NCBI RefSeq assembly: GCF_004745805.1
Contig: NZ_SRLQ01000004.1
Coordinates: 248,001 to 312,000, forward strand
DNA from: Mycolicibacterium sp. CH28
Lineage (GTDB): Bacteria > Actinomycetota > Actinomycetes > Mycobacteriales > Mycobacteriaceae
DNA length: 64,000 bases
Direction of reading: 5' to 3'
Below the pieces are notes generated by a model, which saw only the letters and a program-made list of their open reading frames with translations, was not told where the DNA came from and ran no database searches. The translations under genes and the position numbers were made by a program. Positions 25,077-37,106 of this stretch are shown one piece after another. Within the stretch, counting starts at the first letter, position 1. Each line of letters starts with the position of its first letter.

Positions 25077-28000
25077 GTGTACCTCAAGAGTCTGACGCTG
25101 AAGGGCTTCAAGTCCTTCGCCTCGCCGACGACTCTGCGCTTCGAACCCGGCATCACCTGCGTCGTCGGGCCCAACGGCTCCGGCAAGTCCAACGTCGTCG
25201 ACGCGCTGACCTGGGTGATGGGCGAGCAGGGGGCCAAGACCCTGCGTGGCGGCAAGATGGAGGACGTCATCTTCGCCGGCACCGCGACGCGGGCGCCGTT
25301 GGGGCGCGCCGAGGTCACGCTGACCATCGACAACTCCGACAATGCGCTGCCCATCGAATACTCCGAGGTGTCGATCACCCGCCGGATGTTCCGCGACGGC
25401 GCCGGTGAGTACGAGATCAACGGCAGCAGCTGCCGCCTGATGGACGTCCAGGAGCTGCTCAGCGACTCCGGCATCGGCCGCGAGATGCACGTCATCGTCG
25501 GCCAGGGCCGGCTCGCCCAGATCCTGGAGTCGCGCCCCGAGGACCGCCGGGCCTTCATCGAAGAGGCCGCCGGTGTGCTCAAGCACCGCAAGCGCAAGGA
25601 AAAAGCGGTCCGCAAGCTCGAGTCGATGGCAGCCAACCTGGCCCGGCTCACCGACCTGACCACCGAACTGCGCCGTCAGCTCAAGCCGCTGGGCCGCCAG
25701 GCCGAGATGGCGCGGCGGGCCCAGACCATCCAGGCCGACCTGCGCGACGCCCGGCTGCGGCTGGCCGCCGACGATCTGGTGACGCGCCGCGCCGAGTTCA
25801 CCGGAGCCGACACCACCGAGACCACCCTGCGCCGCGAGCACGACGAGGCCGCCGAACGACTCACCGTGGCCACCCAGGCGCTGGCCGAGCACGAAGCCGC
25901 CGTCGCCACCCTGTCCGAACGCACCGACGCCGCCCAGCAGGCCTGGTTCCGGCTCTCCGCGTTGGCCGAACGGGTCAGCGCCACCGTGCGTATCGCCAGC
26001 GAACGCGCGCAGTACCTGGAGGCCGAACCTACTGCCAGCAGCGGTCCCGACCCCGATGCGCTGGAGGCCGAGGCCGACGAGGTCGCCGCGCGCGAACAGG
26101 AGGTGCTCGCCGAGTTGGCCGAGGCCCGGTTCCGGCTAGAGGCCGCCCGGGAAGAACTGGGCGAGCGGGAACGCGCCGCGGTGGAGGCCGAACGCGCCCA
26201 CATGGCCGCCGTGCGCGCCGAAGCCGACCGCCGGGAAGGACTGGCCAGGCTGGCCGGCCAGGTGGAGACCGTGCGTGCCCGCGTCGAGTCCACCGATGAG
26301 GGTGTGATGCGACTGACCAACGCCATCGAGGAGGCTGCCGCCCGCGCCGAGCACGCCAAGGCCGAGTTCGAGACCGTGCAGGGCCGGGTCGGCGAGCTCG
26401 ACCAGGGTGAGGTCGGTCTGGACGAGCAACACGACCGCACGGTGGCCGCCCTGCGGCTCGCCGACGAGCGGGTCGCCGAGTTGCAGGCGGCCGAGCGTAG
26501 TGCCGAGCGGCAGGTCGCCTCGCTGCGGGCCCGCATCGATGCTCTGTCGGTAGGCCTGGAGCGCAAGGACGGCGCTGCCTGGCTCACCCAAAACCAAAGT
26601 GGTACTGGTCTTTTCGGAACCATCGCGAAGCTGGTGAAGGTGCGGACCGGCTACGAGGTGGCGGTGGCCGCGGTGCTGGGTTCGGCCGCCGACGCGGTGG
26701 CCGCAGACGACTTCGCCGCCGCCCGCTCGGCGGTGCGCGCACTGAAGGACGCCGACGGTGGGCGCGCGGCAATCGTGTTGGGGGACTGGCCGATTGTGCA
26801 GCGTCCGTCGGGCGCCCCGCTGCCCGACGGTGCCCGCTGGGCGCTCGACCTGATCGAGGCGCCGGCGCGCCTGCAGGGCGCGATGACCGCGATGCTCGCC
26901 GACGTTGCCGTCGTCGACGACTTGGGTGCGGCCCTGGATCTGGTGGTCACGCATCCGGCGTTGCGTGCGGCCACCCTCGACGGTGATCTGGTCGGGCCCG
27001 GATGGGTCACCGGCGGTTCCGACCGCAAGCCCAGCACGCTGGAGATCGCCTCCGAGATCGACAAGGCCAAAAGGGAGCTCGTGGCCGCCGAGACCTTGGT
27101 CGAGGAGTTGTCGGCCGCGCTGGCCGGCGCGCTCAGCGAGCAGGCCAACCGCCAGGAAGCCGCCGAAGACGCGCTGGCCGCGCTCAACGAATCCGATGCC
27201 GCGATCTCGGCGATCTACGAGCAGCTGGGCCGGCTCGGGCAGGAGGCCCGGGCGGCCGAGGAGGACTGGCGCCGCCAGCTCGGCCAACGCGAGCAACTCG
27301 AAGCCGGCCGGGTGCAGACCGTCGAAGAACTGACCGACCTGGAGAACCGGCTGGCCGCCGCGCAGGAGGGACAGACCCCCGTCGAGGACGTCCCGGTCGA
27401 CCGCCAGTTCATGCAGGCCGCGGCCGAGGAGGCCCGCGCCGTCGAGGTGGAGGTACGGCTGGCCGTTCGCACGGCCGAGGAACGCGCGAATGCCGTTCGC
27501 GGACGCGCTGATTCACTGCGCCGCGCCGCCGCCGCCGAGCGGGAGACCCGGATCCGCACGGCGCGAGCCCGCGCCGCCCGCGAGCATGCCGCCGCGGTGG
27601 CGGCCGCCGTCGCCGAGGCGGGCAGGCGGCTCGCCACACATCTGGGCGGTGTGGTGGCCGCGGCCTCCCGCCGCCGCGACCGGCTGGCCGCCGAACGTCA
27701 GGAGCGGGCCACCGCGATGGCCGCAGCGCGCGAGGAGGTCACCGCGTTGAACAGCCGGATCACCGCGCTCACCGACTCGCTGCACCGCGACGAGGTGGCC
27801 AAGGCCCAAGCCGCGATGCGCATCGAACAGCTCGAGCAGCTCGTGCTCGAGCAGTTCGGCATGACCGCTGACGATCTGATCGCCGAGTACGGCCCCGATA
27901 TCGCGCTGCCGCCCTCGGAGCTGGAGATGGCCGAATATGAGCAGGCCAAGGAGCGCGGGGAGCAGGTCATGGCCCCGGCACCCATGCGGTTCGACCGGCC

Positions 28001-28661
28001 CACCCAGGAGCGACGGGCCAAGCGCGCCGAACGCGAGCTCGCCGAGCTGGGCCGGGTCAACCCGCTGGCGCTGGAGGAGTTTGCGGCGCTGGAGGAGCGC
28101 TACAACTTCCTGGCCACCCAGCTCGAGGACGTCAAGGCCGCCCGCAAGGACCTGATGGACGTGATCGCCGACGTCGACAACCGGATCCTGCAGGTCTTCG
28201 CCGAGGCCTACGCCGACGTCGAGCGGGAGTTCGAGCAGGTGTTCGCCACGCTGTTCCCCGGCGGCGAGGGCCGGCTGCTGCTGACCGACCCGAACGATCT
28301 GCTGACCACCGGCGTCGAGGTGGAAGCCCGGCCCCCGGGCAAGAAGGTCAAGCGACTCTCGCTGCTCTCGGGCGGCGAGAAATCGCTGACGGCAGTCGCC
28401 ATGCTGGTCGCCATCTTCCGGGCCCGGCCGTCGCCGTTCTACGTGATGGACGAGGTTGAAGCGGCGCTCGACGATGTCAACCTGCGCCGGCTGATCAGCC
28501 TCTTCGAACAGCTGCGCACGCAGTCGCAGCTGATCGTCATCACCCACCAGAAGCCGACGATGGAGATCGCCGACGCCCTCTACGGCGTCACCATGCAGGG
28601 CGATGGCATCACCACGGTGATCTCGCAGCGGATGCGCGGCCAGGAGCTGGTCGCCAACTAA
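25077..28661 (+). CDS. smc: chromosome partition protein Smc
   Basis: A full-length 1194-residue SMC ATPase. The N-terminal head has Walker A at residues 31-38 (GPNGSGKS); two long Ala/Glu/Arg-rich coiled coils flank a hinge around residues 505-650 ([11 protein letters not shown] to [10 protein letters not shown]). The C-terminal head has the signature [15 protein letters not shown] and Walker [12 protein letters not shown]. Smc with ScpA/ScpB compacts and segregates the chromosome. Its stop lies 4 nt inside the convergent fni gene. Confidence 0.97.
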   Translation: MYLKSLTLKGFKSFASPTTLRFEPGITCVVGPNGSGKSNVVDALTWVMGEQGAKTLRGGKMEDVIFAGTATRAPLGRAEVTLTIDNSDNALPIEYSEVSITRRMFRDGAGEYEINGSSCRLMDVQELLSDSGIGREMHVIVGQGRLAQILESRPEDRRAFIEEAAGVLKHRKRKEKAVRKLESMAANLARLTDLTTELRRQLKPLGRQAEMARRAQTIQADLRDARLRLAADDLVTRRAEFTGADTTETTLRREHDEAAERLTVATQALAEHEAAVATLSERTDAAQQAWFRLSALAERVSATVRIASERAQYLEAEPTASSGPDPDALEAEADEVAAREQEVLAELAEARFRLEAAREELGERERAAVEAERAHMAAVRAEADRREGLARLAGQVETVRARVESTDEGVMRLTNAIEEAAARAEHAKAEFETVQGRVGELDQGEVGLDEQHDRTVAALRLADERVAELQAAERSAERQVASLRARIDALSVGLERKDGAAWLTQNQSGTGLFGTIAKLVKVRTGYEVAVAAVLGSAADAVAADDFAAARSAVRALKDADGGRAAIVLGDWPIVQRPSGAPLPDGARWALDLIEAPARLQGAMTAMLADVAVVDDLGAALDLVVTHPALRAATLDGDLVGPGWVTGGSDRKPSTLEIASEIDKAKRELVAAETLVEELSAALAGALSEQANRQEAAEDALAALNESDAAISAIYEQLGRLGQEARAAEEDWRRQLGQREQLEAGRVQTVEELTDLENRLAAAQEGQTPVEDVPVDRQFMQAAAEEARAVEVEVRLAVRTAEERANAVRGRADSLRRAAAAERETRIRTARARAAREHAAAVAAAVAEAGRRLATHLGGVVAAASRRRDRLAAERQERATAMAAAREEVTALNSRITALTDSLHRDEVAKAQAAMRIEQLEQLVLEQFGMTADDLIAEYGPDIALPPSELEMAEYEQAKERGEQVMAPAPMRFDRPTQERRAKRAERELAELGRVNPLALEEFAALEERYNFLATQLEDVKAARKDLMDVIADVDNRILQVFAEAYADVEREFEQVFATLFPGGEGRLLLTDPNDLLTTGVEVEARPPGKKVKRLSLLSGGEKSLTAVAMLVAIFRARPSPFYVMDEVEAALDDVNLRRLISLFEQLRTQSQLIVITHQKPTMEIADALYGVTMQGDGITTVISQRMRGQELVAN

Positions 28662-29788
28662 GGCGCCGGGCTGACCCCCACCGCGCGCAGCCCGGCCAGG
28701 TCGGCGGCCCCGCAGCCGTGCAGGCAGACCCGCAGTTCCTCGACGAATCCATGCAGCGCGTCCAGCGCAGCGGCCGGCGACTCGATCGCCGGCGCCAACA
28801 GCGGGCGGGCCAGCGCCACCACATCGGCGCCCATCGCCAGCGCCTTGGCGGCGTCCATCCCGGTGCGGATGCCGCCAGACGCGACCAGCGGCGTGCCAGG
28901 CAGCGCCGCGCGCACCTCATGCAGCGCCTGGGCGGTCGGGACACCCCACTCCGCGACCGCGGGGAAGCGCACCTGTCCGTAGCGCACCAGCTGCTCCACC
29001 CGCGCCCACGAGGTCCCGCCGGCACCGGCGACGTCGACCGCGGCGATCGGCATGCCGCGCAGCCGCTCGGCGGCCGCCGAGCCGATGCCGTGACCGACCT
29101 CCTTGACCAGCACGGGATAGGGGAGCTCCTCGGCCAGCCGGCGCAACCGCTCCAGCGTCCCGCTGAAGTCGGTGTCGCCGTTGTCCTGCATCGCCTCCTG
29201 CAGCGGATTGGTGTGCACCGCCAGCGCGTCCGCGCCGATCCGGTCGAGCGCGGCGGCCAGCTTGGGCACCACCGCATCGGAGAGCTGCGCCAATCCGATG
29301 TTGCCGATCAGCAGCACGTCGGGTGCCAGTTCGCGCACCTCGAAGCTGGCCGCCGCCGCAGTGCCGGCGGGGGAGTCGTCGAGCATGATCCGCTGCGAAC
29401 CCAGCATCATGCCGATGCCCAGCTTCTGGGCGGCCTCGGCGAGGTTGCGGTTGATCGTCCGTGACAGTTCGGCGCCGCCGGTCATCGCCCCGACCAGGAC
29501 CGGCGCCCGCAACCGTGCACCCAGGAACTGGATGCCCAGGTCGATGGTGCTCAGGCTGGTCTGGGTCAAGGCGTTGTAGGGCAGGGCGTACTTCTCGAAG
29601 CCGGTGGTGACCGTCTCGTACTCGACCGGCCCCTGCAGGCATGCGTCGATGTGGCGGAGCTTGCGCGTCGCGATTGATAATCCCCGGTCGCTGCGCTCCT
29701 GCCCGCCGGCCGATGACCCCGGGTCGCTGCGCTCCTGCCCGCCGGTTCCGCTGCGCTCCTGCCCGCCGGTTCCGCTGCGCTCCACCAT
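28658..29788 (-). CDS. fni: type 2 isopentenyl-diphosphate delta-isomerase
   Basis: An FMN- and NADPH-dependent isomerase interconverting isopentenyl and dimethylallyl diphosphate. The body matches the type 2 family: [10 protein letters not shown] near the start, [33 protein letters not shown] and [19 protein letters not shown]. The odd part is the first 37 residues (from [14 protein letters not shown]), a low-complexity stretch encoded by tandem copies of the dispersed GGGCAGGAGCGCAGCGAC repeat. No start codon exists between the repeat and the conserved body, so the tail is probably translated, unless initiation is non-canonical. An ATG at 29827 would add 13 residues. A repeat insertion that replaced the native N terminus is plausible. 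Confidence 0.88.
   Translation of the reverse strand: MVERSGTGGQERSGTGGQERSDPGSSAGGQERSDRGLSIATRKLRHIDACLQGPVEYETVTTGFEKYALPYNALTQTSLSTIDLGIQFLGARLRAPVLVGAMTGGAELSRTINRNLAEAAQKLGIGMMLGSQRIMLDDSPAGTAAAASFEVRELAPDVLLIGNIGLAQLSDAVVPKLAAALDRIGADALAVHTNPLQEAMQDNGDTDFSGTLERLRRLAEELPYPVLVKEVGHGIGSAAAERLRGMPIAAVDVAGAGGTSWARVEQLVRYGQVRFPAVAEWGVPTAQALHEVRAALPGTPLVASGGIRTGMDAAKALAMGADVVALARPLLAPAIESPAAALDALHGFVEELRVCLHGCGAADLAGLRAVGVSPAP
29684..29783 (-). repeat. four tandem copies of the dispersed repeat in the fni 5' end
   Basis: Read on the minus strand, GGGCAGGAGCGCAGCGGAAC or GGGCAGGAGCGCAGCGACC recurs four times, the first copy partial, coding for repeated GGQERSG/GGQERSD. The same unit occurs singly at 19952 and 52658. 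Confidence 0.75.
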
Positions 29789-29851
29789 CACCGCGTACCC
29801 CGTTGTGCGGGGGTGGCGCGACCCCATGCCGCGCCCTGAAACAATGGCACG

Positions 29852-31222
29852 GTGTCACAAGGTCTCTGGATCGCTATCGCGGTCATCGCCGTCCTGATCG
29901 TCGCTGCACTCGTCCTCGGTCTGGTGCGGTACCGGCGGCGGCGGATCAGTCTGCGCCGCAGCTCAGAGGGTGCCACACCGATCGACCGGTCCGGCGGGTA
30001 CACGGCTTCCTCGGGCATATCGTTCACGCAATCGTCAGGGACTGCCACGCTGCCCGGGGTCGGTGACGACGCCGCCGTTCCGCGGGACTCGGTCAAGCGA
30101 CCCATCGCCGACGTCCGGCTTCCCGAACCGCCGGTCACCGAACCGCCGGTCACCGAAACGCCGGTCATCGAAGCGCCGGTCGCCGAAGCGCCGGTCATCG
30201 AAGCACCGGTCACCGAAACGCCGGTCATCGAAGCACCGGTCATCGAAGCGCCGGCCGCGACAACCGAAGCCGCACCGAGTGCACCCGATGTCGGGTCCAT
30301 CGCGCCTACGGACGGACGCCTGGAACGCCTGCGCGGGCGGCTGGCCAAATCCCAGAACGCCCTGGGACGCAGCATGCTCGGCTTGCTCGGCGGCGGCGAC
30401 CTCGACGAGGCGTCCTGGGAAGAGGTCGAGGACACGCTACTGATCGCCGACCTCGGTCCGGTGGTGACCGCCTCGGTCATCGATCAGCTGCGCAGCCGCT
30501 TGGCCAGCAGCACCGTGCGCACCGAGGCCGATGTCAGGGCCGTACTGAGGGAAGTACTGATCGCCGAGCTCAATCCCGGCCTGGACCGTTCGATCAAGGC
30601 ACTGCCGCACGACGACAAACCGTCGGTACTGCTCGTCGTCGGCGTGAACGGCACCGGCAAGACCACCACCGTGGGCAAGCTGGCCCGGGTGCTGGTGGCC
30701 GACGGGCGTCGGGTGGTCCTCGGCGCGGCCGACACGTTCCGCGCGGCCGCCGCCGACCAGCTGCAGAGCTGGGCGTCGCGGGTCGGCGCCGAAGTGGTGC
30801 GCGGAGCCGAGGCCGCCGATCCCGCGTCGGTGGCCTTCGACGCGGTCGACAAGGGCATCGCCGCGGGCGCCGACGTCGTCGTCATCGATACCGCCGGCCG
30901 CCTGCACACCAAGACCGGACTGATGGACGAGCTCGGCAAAGTCAAGCGGGTGGTGAGCAAACGCGCCGCTGTCGACGAGGTACTGCTGGTGCTGGACGCC
31001 ACGATCGGCCAGAACGGCCTGGCACAGGCACGAGTGTTCGCTGAGGTCGTCGACATCACCGGGGTGGTGCTCACCAAGCTCGACGGCACCGCCAAAGGCG
31101 GTATTGTCTTCCGCGTCCAGCAGGAGCTGGGCGTGCCAGTCAAGCTCGTCGGCTTGGGCGAGGGCCCGGACGATCTGGCGCCATTCGAGCCGGCTGCCTT
31201 CGTCGATGCGCTGCTCGGATAG
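29852..31222 (+). CDS. ftsY: signal recognition particle receptor FtsY
   Basis: A 456-residue SRP receptor. It starts with a membrane helix ([20 protein letters not shown], residues 5-24), then a variable acidic linker containing eight 5-residue repeats ([15 protein letters not shown] types), then the NG GTPase domain. The latter has P-loop [10 protein letters not shown] near residue 264, [30 protein letters not shown] and [12 protein letters not shown]. It docks SRP-ribosome complexes at the membrane by pairing with Ffh, also encoded in this window. The GTG start has an AACAAT six bases upstream and no clear ribosome site, so it may be leaderless. Confidence 0.96.
   Translation: MSQGLWIAIAVIAVLIVAALVLGLVRYRRRRISLRRSSEGATPIDRSGGYTASSGISFTQSSGTATLPGVGDDAAVPRDSVKRPIADVRLPEPPVTEPPVTETPVIEAPVAEAPVIEAPVTETPVIEAPVIEAPAATTEAAPSAPDVGSIAPTDGRLERLRGRLAKSQNALGRSMLGLLGGGDLDEASWEEVEDTLLIADLGPVVTASVIDQLRSRLASSTVRTEADVRAVLREVLIAELNPGLDRSIKALPHDDKPSVLLVVGVNGTGKTTTVGKLARVLVADGRRVVLGAADTFRAAAADQLQSWASRVGAEVVRGAEAADPASVAFDAVDKGIAAGADVVVIDTAGRLHTKTGLMDELGKVKRVVSKRAAVDEVLLVLDATIGQNGLAQARVFAEVVDITGVVLTKLDGTAKGGIVFRVQQELGVPVKLVGLGEGPDDLAPFEPAAFVDALLG
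30125..30244 (+). repeat. eight 15-bp tandem repeats in ftsY
   Basis: Units of the form GAAnCGCCGGTCAYC run in frame, encoding [15 protein letters not shown] in the FtsY linker. A partial ninth unit follows. The number of units may vary between strains. Confidence 0.8.
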
Positions 31223-31258
31223 CCGCAAATCGCTTCTCAGCCCGACGAATTGCGGGAT

Positions 31259-31274
31259 GTAACACCTGCGAAAC
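31259..31274 (+). promoter_or_regulatory. GlnR box 1 upstream of amt
   Basis: GTAAC-ACCTGC-GAAAC matches the actinobacterial GlnR half-site pair (AC-n6-GAAAC type). GlnR activates amt-glnB-glnD in nitrogen-limited mycobacteria. Confidence 0.65.
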
Positions 31275-31290
31275 GAAGACTGCCTATCCG

Positions 31291-31306
31291 TTCACATGTG
31301 CGAAAC
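31291..31306 (+). promoter_or_regulatory. GlnR box 2 upstream of amt
   Basis: TTCAC-ATGTGC-GAAAC repeats the AC-n6-GAAAC layout 32 bp downstream of box 1, about three helical turns, placing two GlnR sites on one DNA face. Confidence 0.6.
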
Positions 31307-31399
31307 ACTCAGGCGTCGTAGCTGAAACAACCACTCAGCATTGTCATGGCCTAGGTCAACGGTGCCTAACCGTGGCATGGGTGAAGGAGGAAACTGCGA

Positions 31400-33123
<1,724 letters not shown>

Positions 33124-33197
33124 CGCCGACGATGTGACGTCTTCTTGCGGCCACACCGAATAAGCGTTAATTGGGCGTCGGCAGCAGGAGGACTGAA

Positions 33198-35681
33198 ATG
33201 ACAAAGCAATCAAGAGATTCCGCCGCCGGTGCGTCCCGATGGGAGGCGCCGGCGGCGGGCTCCTCTAAGCCCGCCAAGGACCTGGCAGCCGCGAGTAAGC
33301 AGCTGCTGGAGGGTGGCCAGCGCCAACTCGATTCGGCCGCGCTGCGCGACGCACTGCTGGACCTGAACGAGTTCTGGCTGACCACCAAGGCCACCGAGAT
33401 CGGCATCACCGCCACCAGCGGCTTCGCGATCGTGGCCACCGGCGGGTTGGGCCGCCGCGAATTCGTGCCGTACTCCGATCTCGACCTCATGTTGCTGCAT
33501 GACAACATGCCCGCCGACATCGTCACGCAGGTCGCCGAGTTGCTCTGGTACCCGTTGTGGGACGGCAACATTCGCCTGGACCACAGCGTGCGTACCGTTC
33601 CCGAAGCGCTCAAGGTCGCCAGCGAGGACATCTCGGCCGGCCTGGCGATGCTGGAGGCCCGGCACATCGCCGGCGACTCCGAACTGTCGGCGTTGCTGAT
33701 CGGTGGCGCCCGGCGGCAGTGGCGCACCGGAATCGCTTCCCGCTTCGACGAACTCGTCGAGCACACCCAGGCCCGCTGGCAACGCAGTGGGCAGATCGCC
33801 CACCGCGCCGAGCCGGACCTCAAATGCGGCCGGGGTGGGCTGCGTGACGTCCAGCTGCTCAACGCGCTGGCGATCGCGCAGCTGGCCGATGTGTACCCGA
33901 GTCACTCTCTCGCCTCGCCGACCGGCTCACTGGGTGGCGCACACCTGTCTTTGCTGAACGTGCGCACCGAATTGCACCGGGTATCCAAACGTGGCCGTGA
34001 CCAAGTGCTGGCCCAGTTCGCCGACGAGATCGGCGCCGCCCTGCGTATCGGTGACCGATTCGATCTGGCCCGCGTGCTCTCCGATGCGGCTCGCACCATC
34101 AGCTACTACGTCGACGCCGGGCTGCGCACCGCCGCCAATGCGCTTCCCAAACGTGGTCTTTCGGTACTGCGCCGGCCCACTCGCCGGCCCCTGGACGAGG
34201 GCGTCGTCGAGTTCGCCGGCGAGGTGATCCTGGCCCGCGACGCACGCCCGGAACGAGACCCCGGCCTGATCCTGCGGGTGGCCGCCGCGTCGGCCACCAC
34301 CGGCCTGCCGATCTCGGGGGCGACCTTGAGCAGGCTGGCCGAATCGGCGCCGGAGCTACGGACGCCGTGGCCGCGCGATGCCCTCAAGGATCTGCTGGTG
34401 CTGCTGGCAGCCGGCCCGACGATGGTGGCGTGCGTCGAGGCGCTGGACCGCACCGGGTTGTGGGGGCGGCTCTTCCCGGAGTGGGGTGCGGTGCGGGACC
34501 TTCCGCCCCGAGATGTCGTCCATATCTGGACCGTCGACCGTCATCTCGTGGAAACCGTCTCGCGGGCAAGCGCATTCACCACCCGAGTGTCGCGGCCAGA
34601 CCTGCTGGTGCTCGGCGCACTGCTGCACGACATCGGCAAGGGGCGCGGCGGGGACCACAGCACGATCGGGGCGGATCTCGCCGTTCAGGTCGGCACCAGG
34701 CTGGGCCTGTGGCCCTCCGATATCGAACTGCTCTCGGCGGTCGTGCGTTACCACCTGCTGCTGCCCGACACCGCGACTCGGCGCGATCTGCAGGATCCGC
34801 GGACTATCTCGCGCGTCGTCGAGGCCCTCAACGGCGATCTGGTGCTACTGGAACTGTTGGACGCGCTGGCCGAGGCGGATTCGCTGGCCACCGGACCCGG
34901 GGTGTGGGGTGACTGGAAGGCCTCGCTGGTCGGCGATCTGGTGCGCCGCTGCCGGTTGGTGCTGGCAGGCGAGCCACTGCCACAGGCGGATCCGATTGAC
35001 TCGCACCATCTTTCCCTTGCTGCCGACCACGGGGTGCACGTCGAGATGACTCCGGGGGACAGCGCGCACAGCTACAACGTTGCCATGATCGCCCCCGATC
35101 GGCGGGGACTGCTGTCCAAGGCCGCCGGGGTACTCGCGCTCAACTCGCTGCGGGTCCATTCGGCCTCGGTCAACAGTGCGGACGGGACGGCGATCAACAC
35201 GTTCGTGGTGTCACCGCGTTTCGGTGCGCCGCCGGCTGCCGAGCTCTTACGGCAGCAGTTCATCTTGGCTCTCGACGGTGAACTCGATGTCATCGCGTCG
35301 CTGGAGAAGCGTGATCGGGAGGCCGCGCAGTACGGGCCGGCCCGGGTGGGTGAGCCCAAGCCGGCCGTGCCGGTCAATGCCGCGCCCGCCCCGCCGCGCG
35401 TTCTCTGGCGGGAGGGCAGCGGCCCCGGCCAGCTGCTGGTCGAGATCCGCACCGTCGACCGCACCGGCCTGCTGGCCATGCTGACCGCGGTGTTCGAGCG
35501 TGCCGCCGCCGACATCGCGTGGGCCAAGATCACCACGTTGGGCTCATCTGTGGTCGACGTGTTCGGCATCGCGGTACCAGCCCTGAGTTCGGTCGACGAG
35601 GTTCGCAAGCAGCTCGAACGTGAGCTCTACGCGGTGCTGCCGACTCCGCCGGCGGCCAAGGCCGTCGAGGAAGCGAGCTGA
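33198..35681 (+). CDS. glnD: PII nucleotidyltransferase GlnD
   Basis: An 827-residue bifunctional PII-modifying enzyme. The order is nucleotidyltransferase ([16 protein letters not shown], residues 82-97), HD domain ([20 protein letters not shown], mid-protein) and two C-terminal ACT domains ([40 protein letters not shown]). In actinobacteria it adenylylates and de-adenylylates PII. The ATG at 33198 follows AGGAGGAC. Residues 8-30 are Ser/Ala-rich and poorly conserved. It ends the GlnR-controlled operon. Confidence 0.95.
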   Translation: MTKQSRDSAAGASRWEAPAAGSSKPAKDLAAASKQLLEGGQRQLDSAALRDALLDLNEFWLTTKATEIGITATSGFAIVATGGLGRREFVPYSDLDLMLLHDNMPADIVTQVAELLWYPLWDGNIRLDHSVRTVPEALKVASEDISAGLAMLEARHIAGDSELSALLIGGARRQWRTGIASRFDELVEHTQARWQRSGQIAHRAEPDLKCGRGGLRDVQLLNALAIAQLADVYPSHSLASPTGSLGGAHLSLLNVRTELHRVSKRGRDQVLAQFADEIGAALRIGDRFDLARVLSDAARTISYYVDAGLRTAANALPKRGLSVLRRPTRRPLDEGVVEFAGEVILARDARPERDPGLILRVAAASATTGLPISGATLSRLAESAPELRTPWPRDALKDLLVLLAAGPTMVACVEALDRTGLWGRLFPEWGAVRDLPPRDVVHIWTVDRHLVETVSRASAFTTRVSRPDLLVLGALLHDIGKGRGGDHSTIGADLAVQVGTRLGLWPSDIELLSAVVRYHLLLPDTATRRDLQDPRTISRVVEALNGDLVLLELLDALAEADSLATGPGVWGDWKASLVGDLVRRCRLVLAGEPLPQADPIDSHHLSLAADHGVHVEMTPGDSAHSYNVAMIAPDRRGLLSKAAGVLALNSLRVHSASVNSADGTAINTFVVSPRFGAPPAAELLRQQFILALDGELDVIASLEKRDREAAQYGPARVGEPKPAVPVNAAPAPPRVLWREGSGPGQLLVEIRTVDRTGLLAMLTAVFERAAADIAWAKITTLGSSVVDVFGIAVPALSSVDEVRKQLERELYAVLPTPPAAKAVEEAS

Positions 35682-35724
35682 CTCGAGCGGTTGCCGCCCC
35701 CGCAAGCGCACAAGTTCACCGCGG

Positions 35725-35740
35725 GTTCACGTAGGTGAAC
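35725..35740. promoter_or_regulatory. GTTCAC-GTAG-GTGAAC dyad
   Basis: A perfect inverted repeat with 6-bp arms and a 4-bp spacer, 44 bp after glnD. Extra GTTCACC half-sites at 35714 and 35798 suggest a cooperative regulator site rather than a terminator. Confidence 0.4.
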
Positions 35741-36055
35741 GACGGCCGTGTGGCACGGTAATGCCAACCAGCCGTTGGGGTGAAAGATGCGGGGTGTTCA
35801 CCTGCTGGTCGGCGTGAGGGCCGATGTGGGGCAAACGGGTTCGACTGGCGTCCCCGTGTGATTGGATGCCAGGCCAGCCAGCGAAAGTGATTGTGCAGGG
35901 GCATGTTCGCGTCTGTAGCCTCGTCCGGCGCGCTGGCTGGCAGCCGTGGGCAAGTGTGGGGCGGCAACGCCCTCGATCCGGGTTAGCACCGTGGGCGACC
36001 GCTGCCGGGTGTCGTGGCCGATTGGTTAATCGAGAGGTCTGAGACGGCGATCGGA

Positions 36056-36079
36056 TCGTTTGAACGATCATTCGAACGA
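36056..36079. promoter_or_regulatory. tandem 12-bp palindromes upstream of the PHP-ABC operon
   Basis: TCGTTTGAACGA and TCATTCGAACGA lie end to end. The first is a perfect 5-bp dyad around TG; the second differs from a full palindrome at one position. They end 50 bp before the PHP gene start and look like an operator for a dimeric repressor acting on the ABC operon. Confidence 0.5.
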
Positions 36080-36129
36080 CGTGTACTGTCCGGCTGTCCG
36101 GGGGAGGCACGACGAAGAACTGGAACCCA

Positions 36130-37098
36130 ATGTTGGTAGAGCCCAATGTGTTCGAGCGCGATGGTGAGTGGCTGCGGTGTGCACTGCACGCGCATTCCAC
36201 CGTCAGCGACGGCGACTTACCGCCGAAGGCGCTCGCTCGCCAGTACGCGACCGCGGGGTTCGACGTCCTGGCGATCACCGATCATTGGCGGCTGGCAACC
36301 GTCACTGACGTACCCGAGATCCTCATGGTGCCGGCTGCTGAACTCACCGCTGACCTGGGCCGGGTGGGCTGGACGGCGGACGTACTGGTGTACGGAATCG
36401 CCGACATTCCCGAAGATCCCGGCGGTGATCGGCGCAACTGGCTGGTTAACACCGAGGAGCACTGGGAGCAGCGCACCTTCCCATCGGTCGAAGCCTGCGC
36501 AGCCTGGGCTCATCAGCAGGGTGGTGTCGCCTACCTGGCGCACCCGTACTGGACCGGAGCCGGCTCCGATGCCTTCGACGACGCCCCACACCTGGCCGGC
36601 GTCGAGATCTTCAACGGGAGTGCCGAGTACGAAGGCGGTCGGGGCGACTCGTCGCTGTTGTGGGATGAGGCGCTGCAGCGGGGCCTTCGACTGCACGGCA
36701 TCGCAACCGACGACTCTCACATGCCGCTTTTCGACATCGGACTTGCATGGACGTGGGTGAAGGTCACCGAACGCACCCCGGCCGCGGTGATCGCGGCTCT
36801 TCGGGCCGGCGACTCCTACGGATCGAGCGGGCCGAGCATCTTCGAGATCCACACCGACGTCAACGGCATCGAGGTGCGTTGTTCACCCGCGCGCTCGATC
36901 CATGTGACCACAAGCCGGGAGAACGGAGCCAGCATCACAGCCGGGCGCGGTGGACGACGGACCGGCAAGATCCTGGCAACCGACGGCGCGGGCCTGATAA
37001 CCCACGCTGTCATCGAATTCGACAGGGCCGGAATCGACTACACGCGGGTGCGCGTCATCGACGCGGCCGGCCATCAAGCTTGGAGCAACGTTCTGTGA
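36130..37098 (+). CDS. PHP-domain metallohydrolase (CehA/McbA-like)
   Basis: A 322-residue PHP (polymerase and histidinol phosphatase) domain protein. Metal-binding motifs can be followed: CALHAHSTVSDGD (HxH), AITDHWR, AAELTAD, AHPYW and the late DDSH. This is the trinuclear-metal hydrolase layout, as in the CehA/McbA group. There is no signal peptide, so it is cytosolic. It heads an operon with a complete peptide/opine-type ABC importer (8-bp gap to the binding-protein gene), so the likely job is cleaving the imported compound. Both phosphoesters and amide or carbamate bonds are possible; the sequence does not decide. Confidence 0.82.
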   Translation: MLVEPNVFERDGEWLRCALHAHSTVSDGDLPPKALARQYATAGFDVLAITDHWRLATVTDVPEILMVPAAELTADLGRVGWTADVLVYGIADIPEDPGGDRRNWLVNTEEHWEQRTFPSVEACAAWAHQQGGVAYLAHPYWTGAGSDAFDDAPHLAGVEIFNGSAEYEGGRGDSSLLWDEALQRGLRLHGIATDDSHMPLFDIGLAWTWVKVTERTPAAVIAALRAGDSYGSSGPSIFEIHTDVNGIEVRCSPARSIHVTTSRENGASITAGRGGRRTGKILATDGAGLITHAVIEFDRAGIDYTRVRVIDAAGHQAWSNVL

Positions 37099-37106
37099 GG
37101 ACACAC

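Larger units (their letters stand above)
35682..36129. other. 448-bp intergenic region, glnD to PHP-hydrolase gene
   Basis: No convincing gene. It holds a perfect GTTCAC-GTAG-GTGAAC dyad at 35725-35740, with single GTTCACC copies 11 bp to its left and about 58 bp to its right, and two adjoining palindromes at 36056-36079 before the PHP gene. GC drops near 36000-36080, consistent with a promoter. I saw no tRNA or known riboswitch. Confidence 0.5.

Noticed and set aside
36018..36045. tRNA-like stretch with GATTGGTTAATCGAGAGGTC
   Set aside because: No acceptor stem, anticodon arm or T-arm GGTTCGA could be placed around it.
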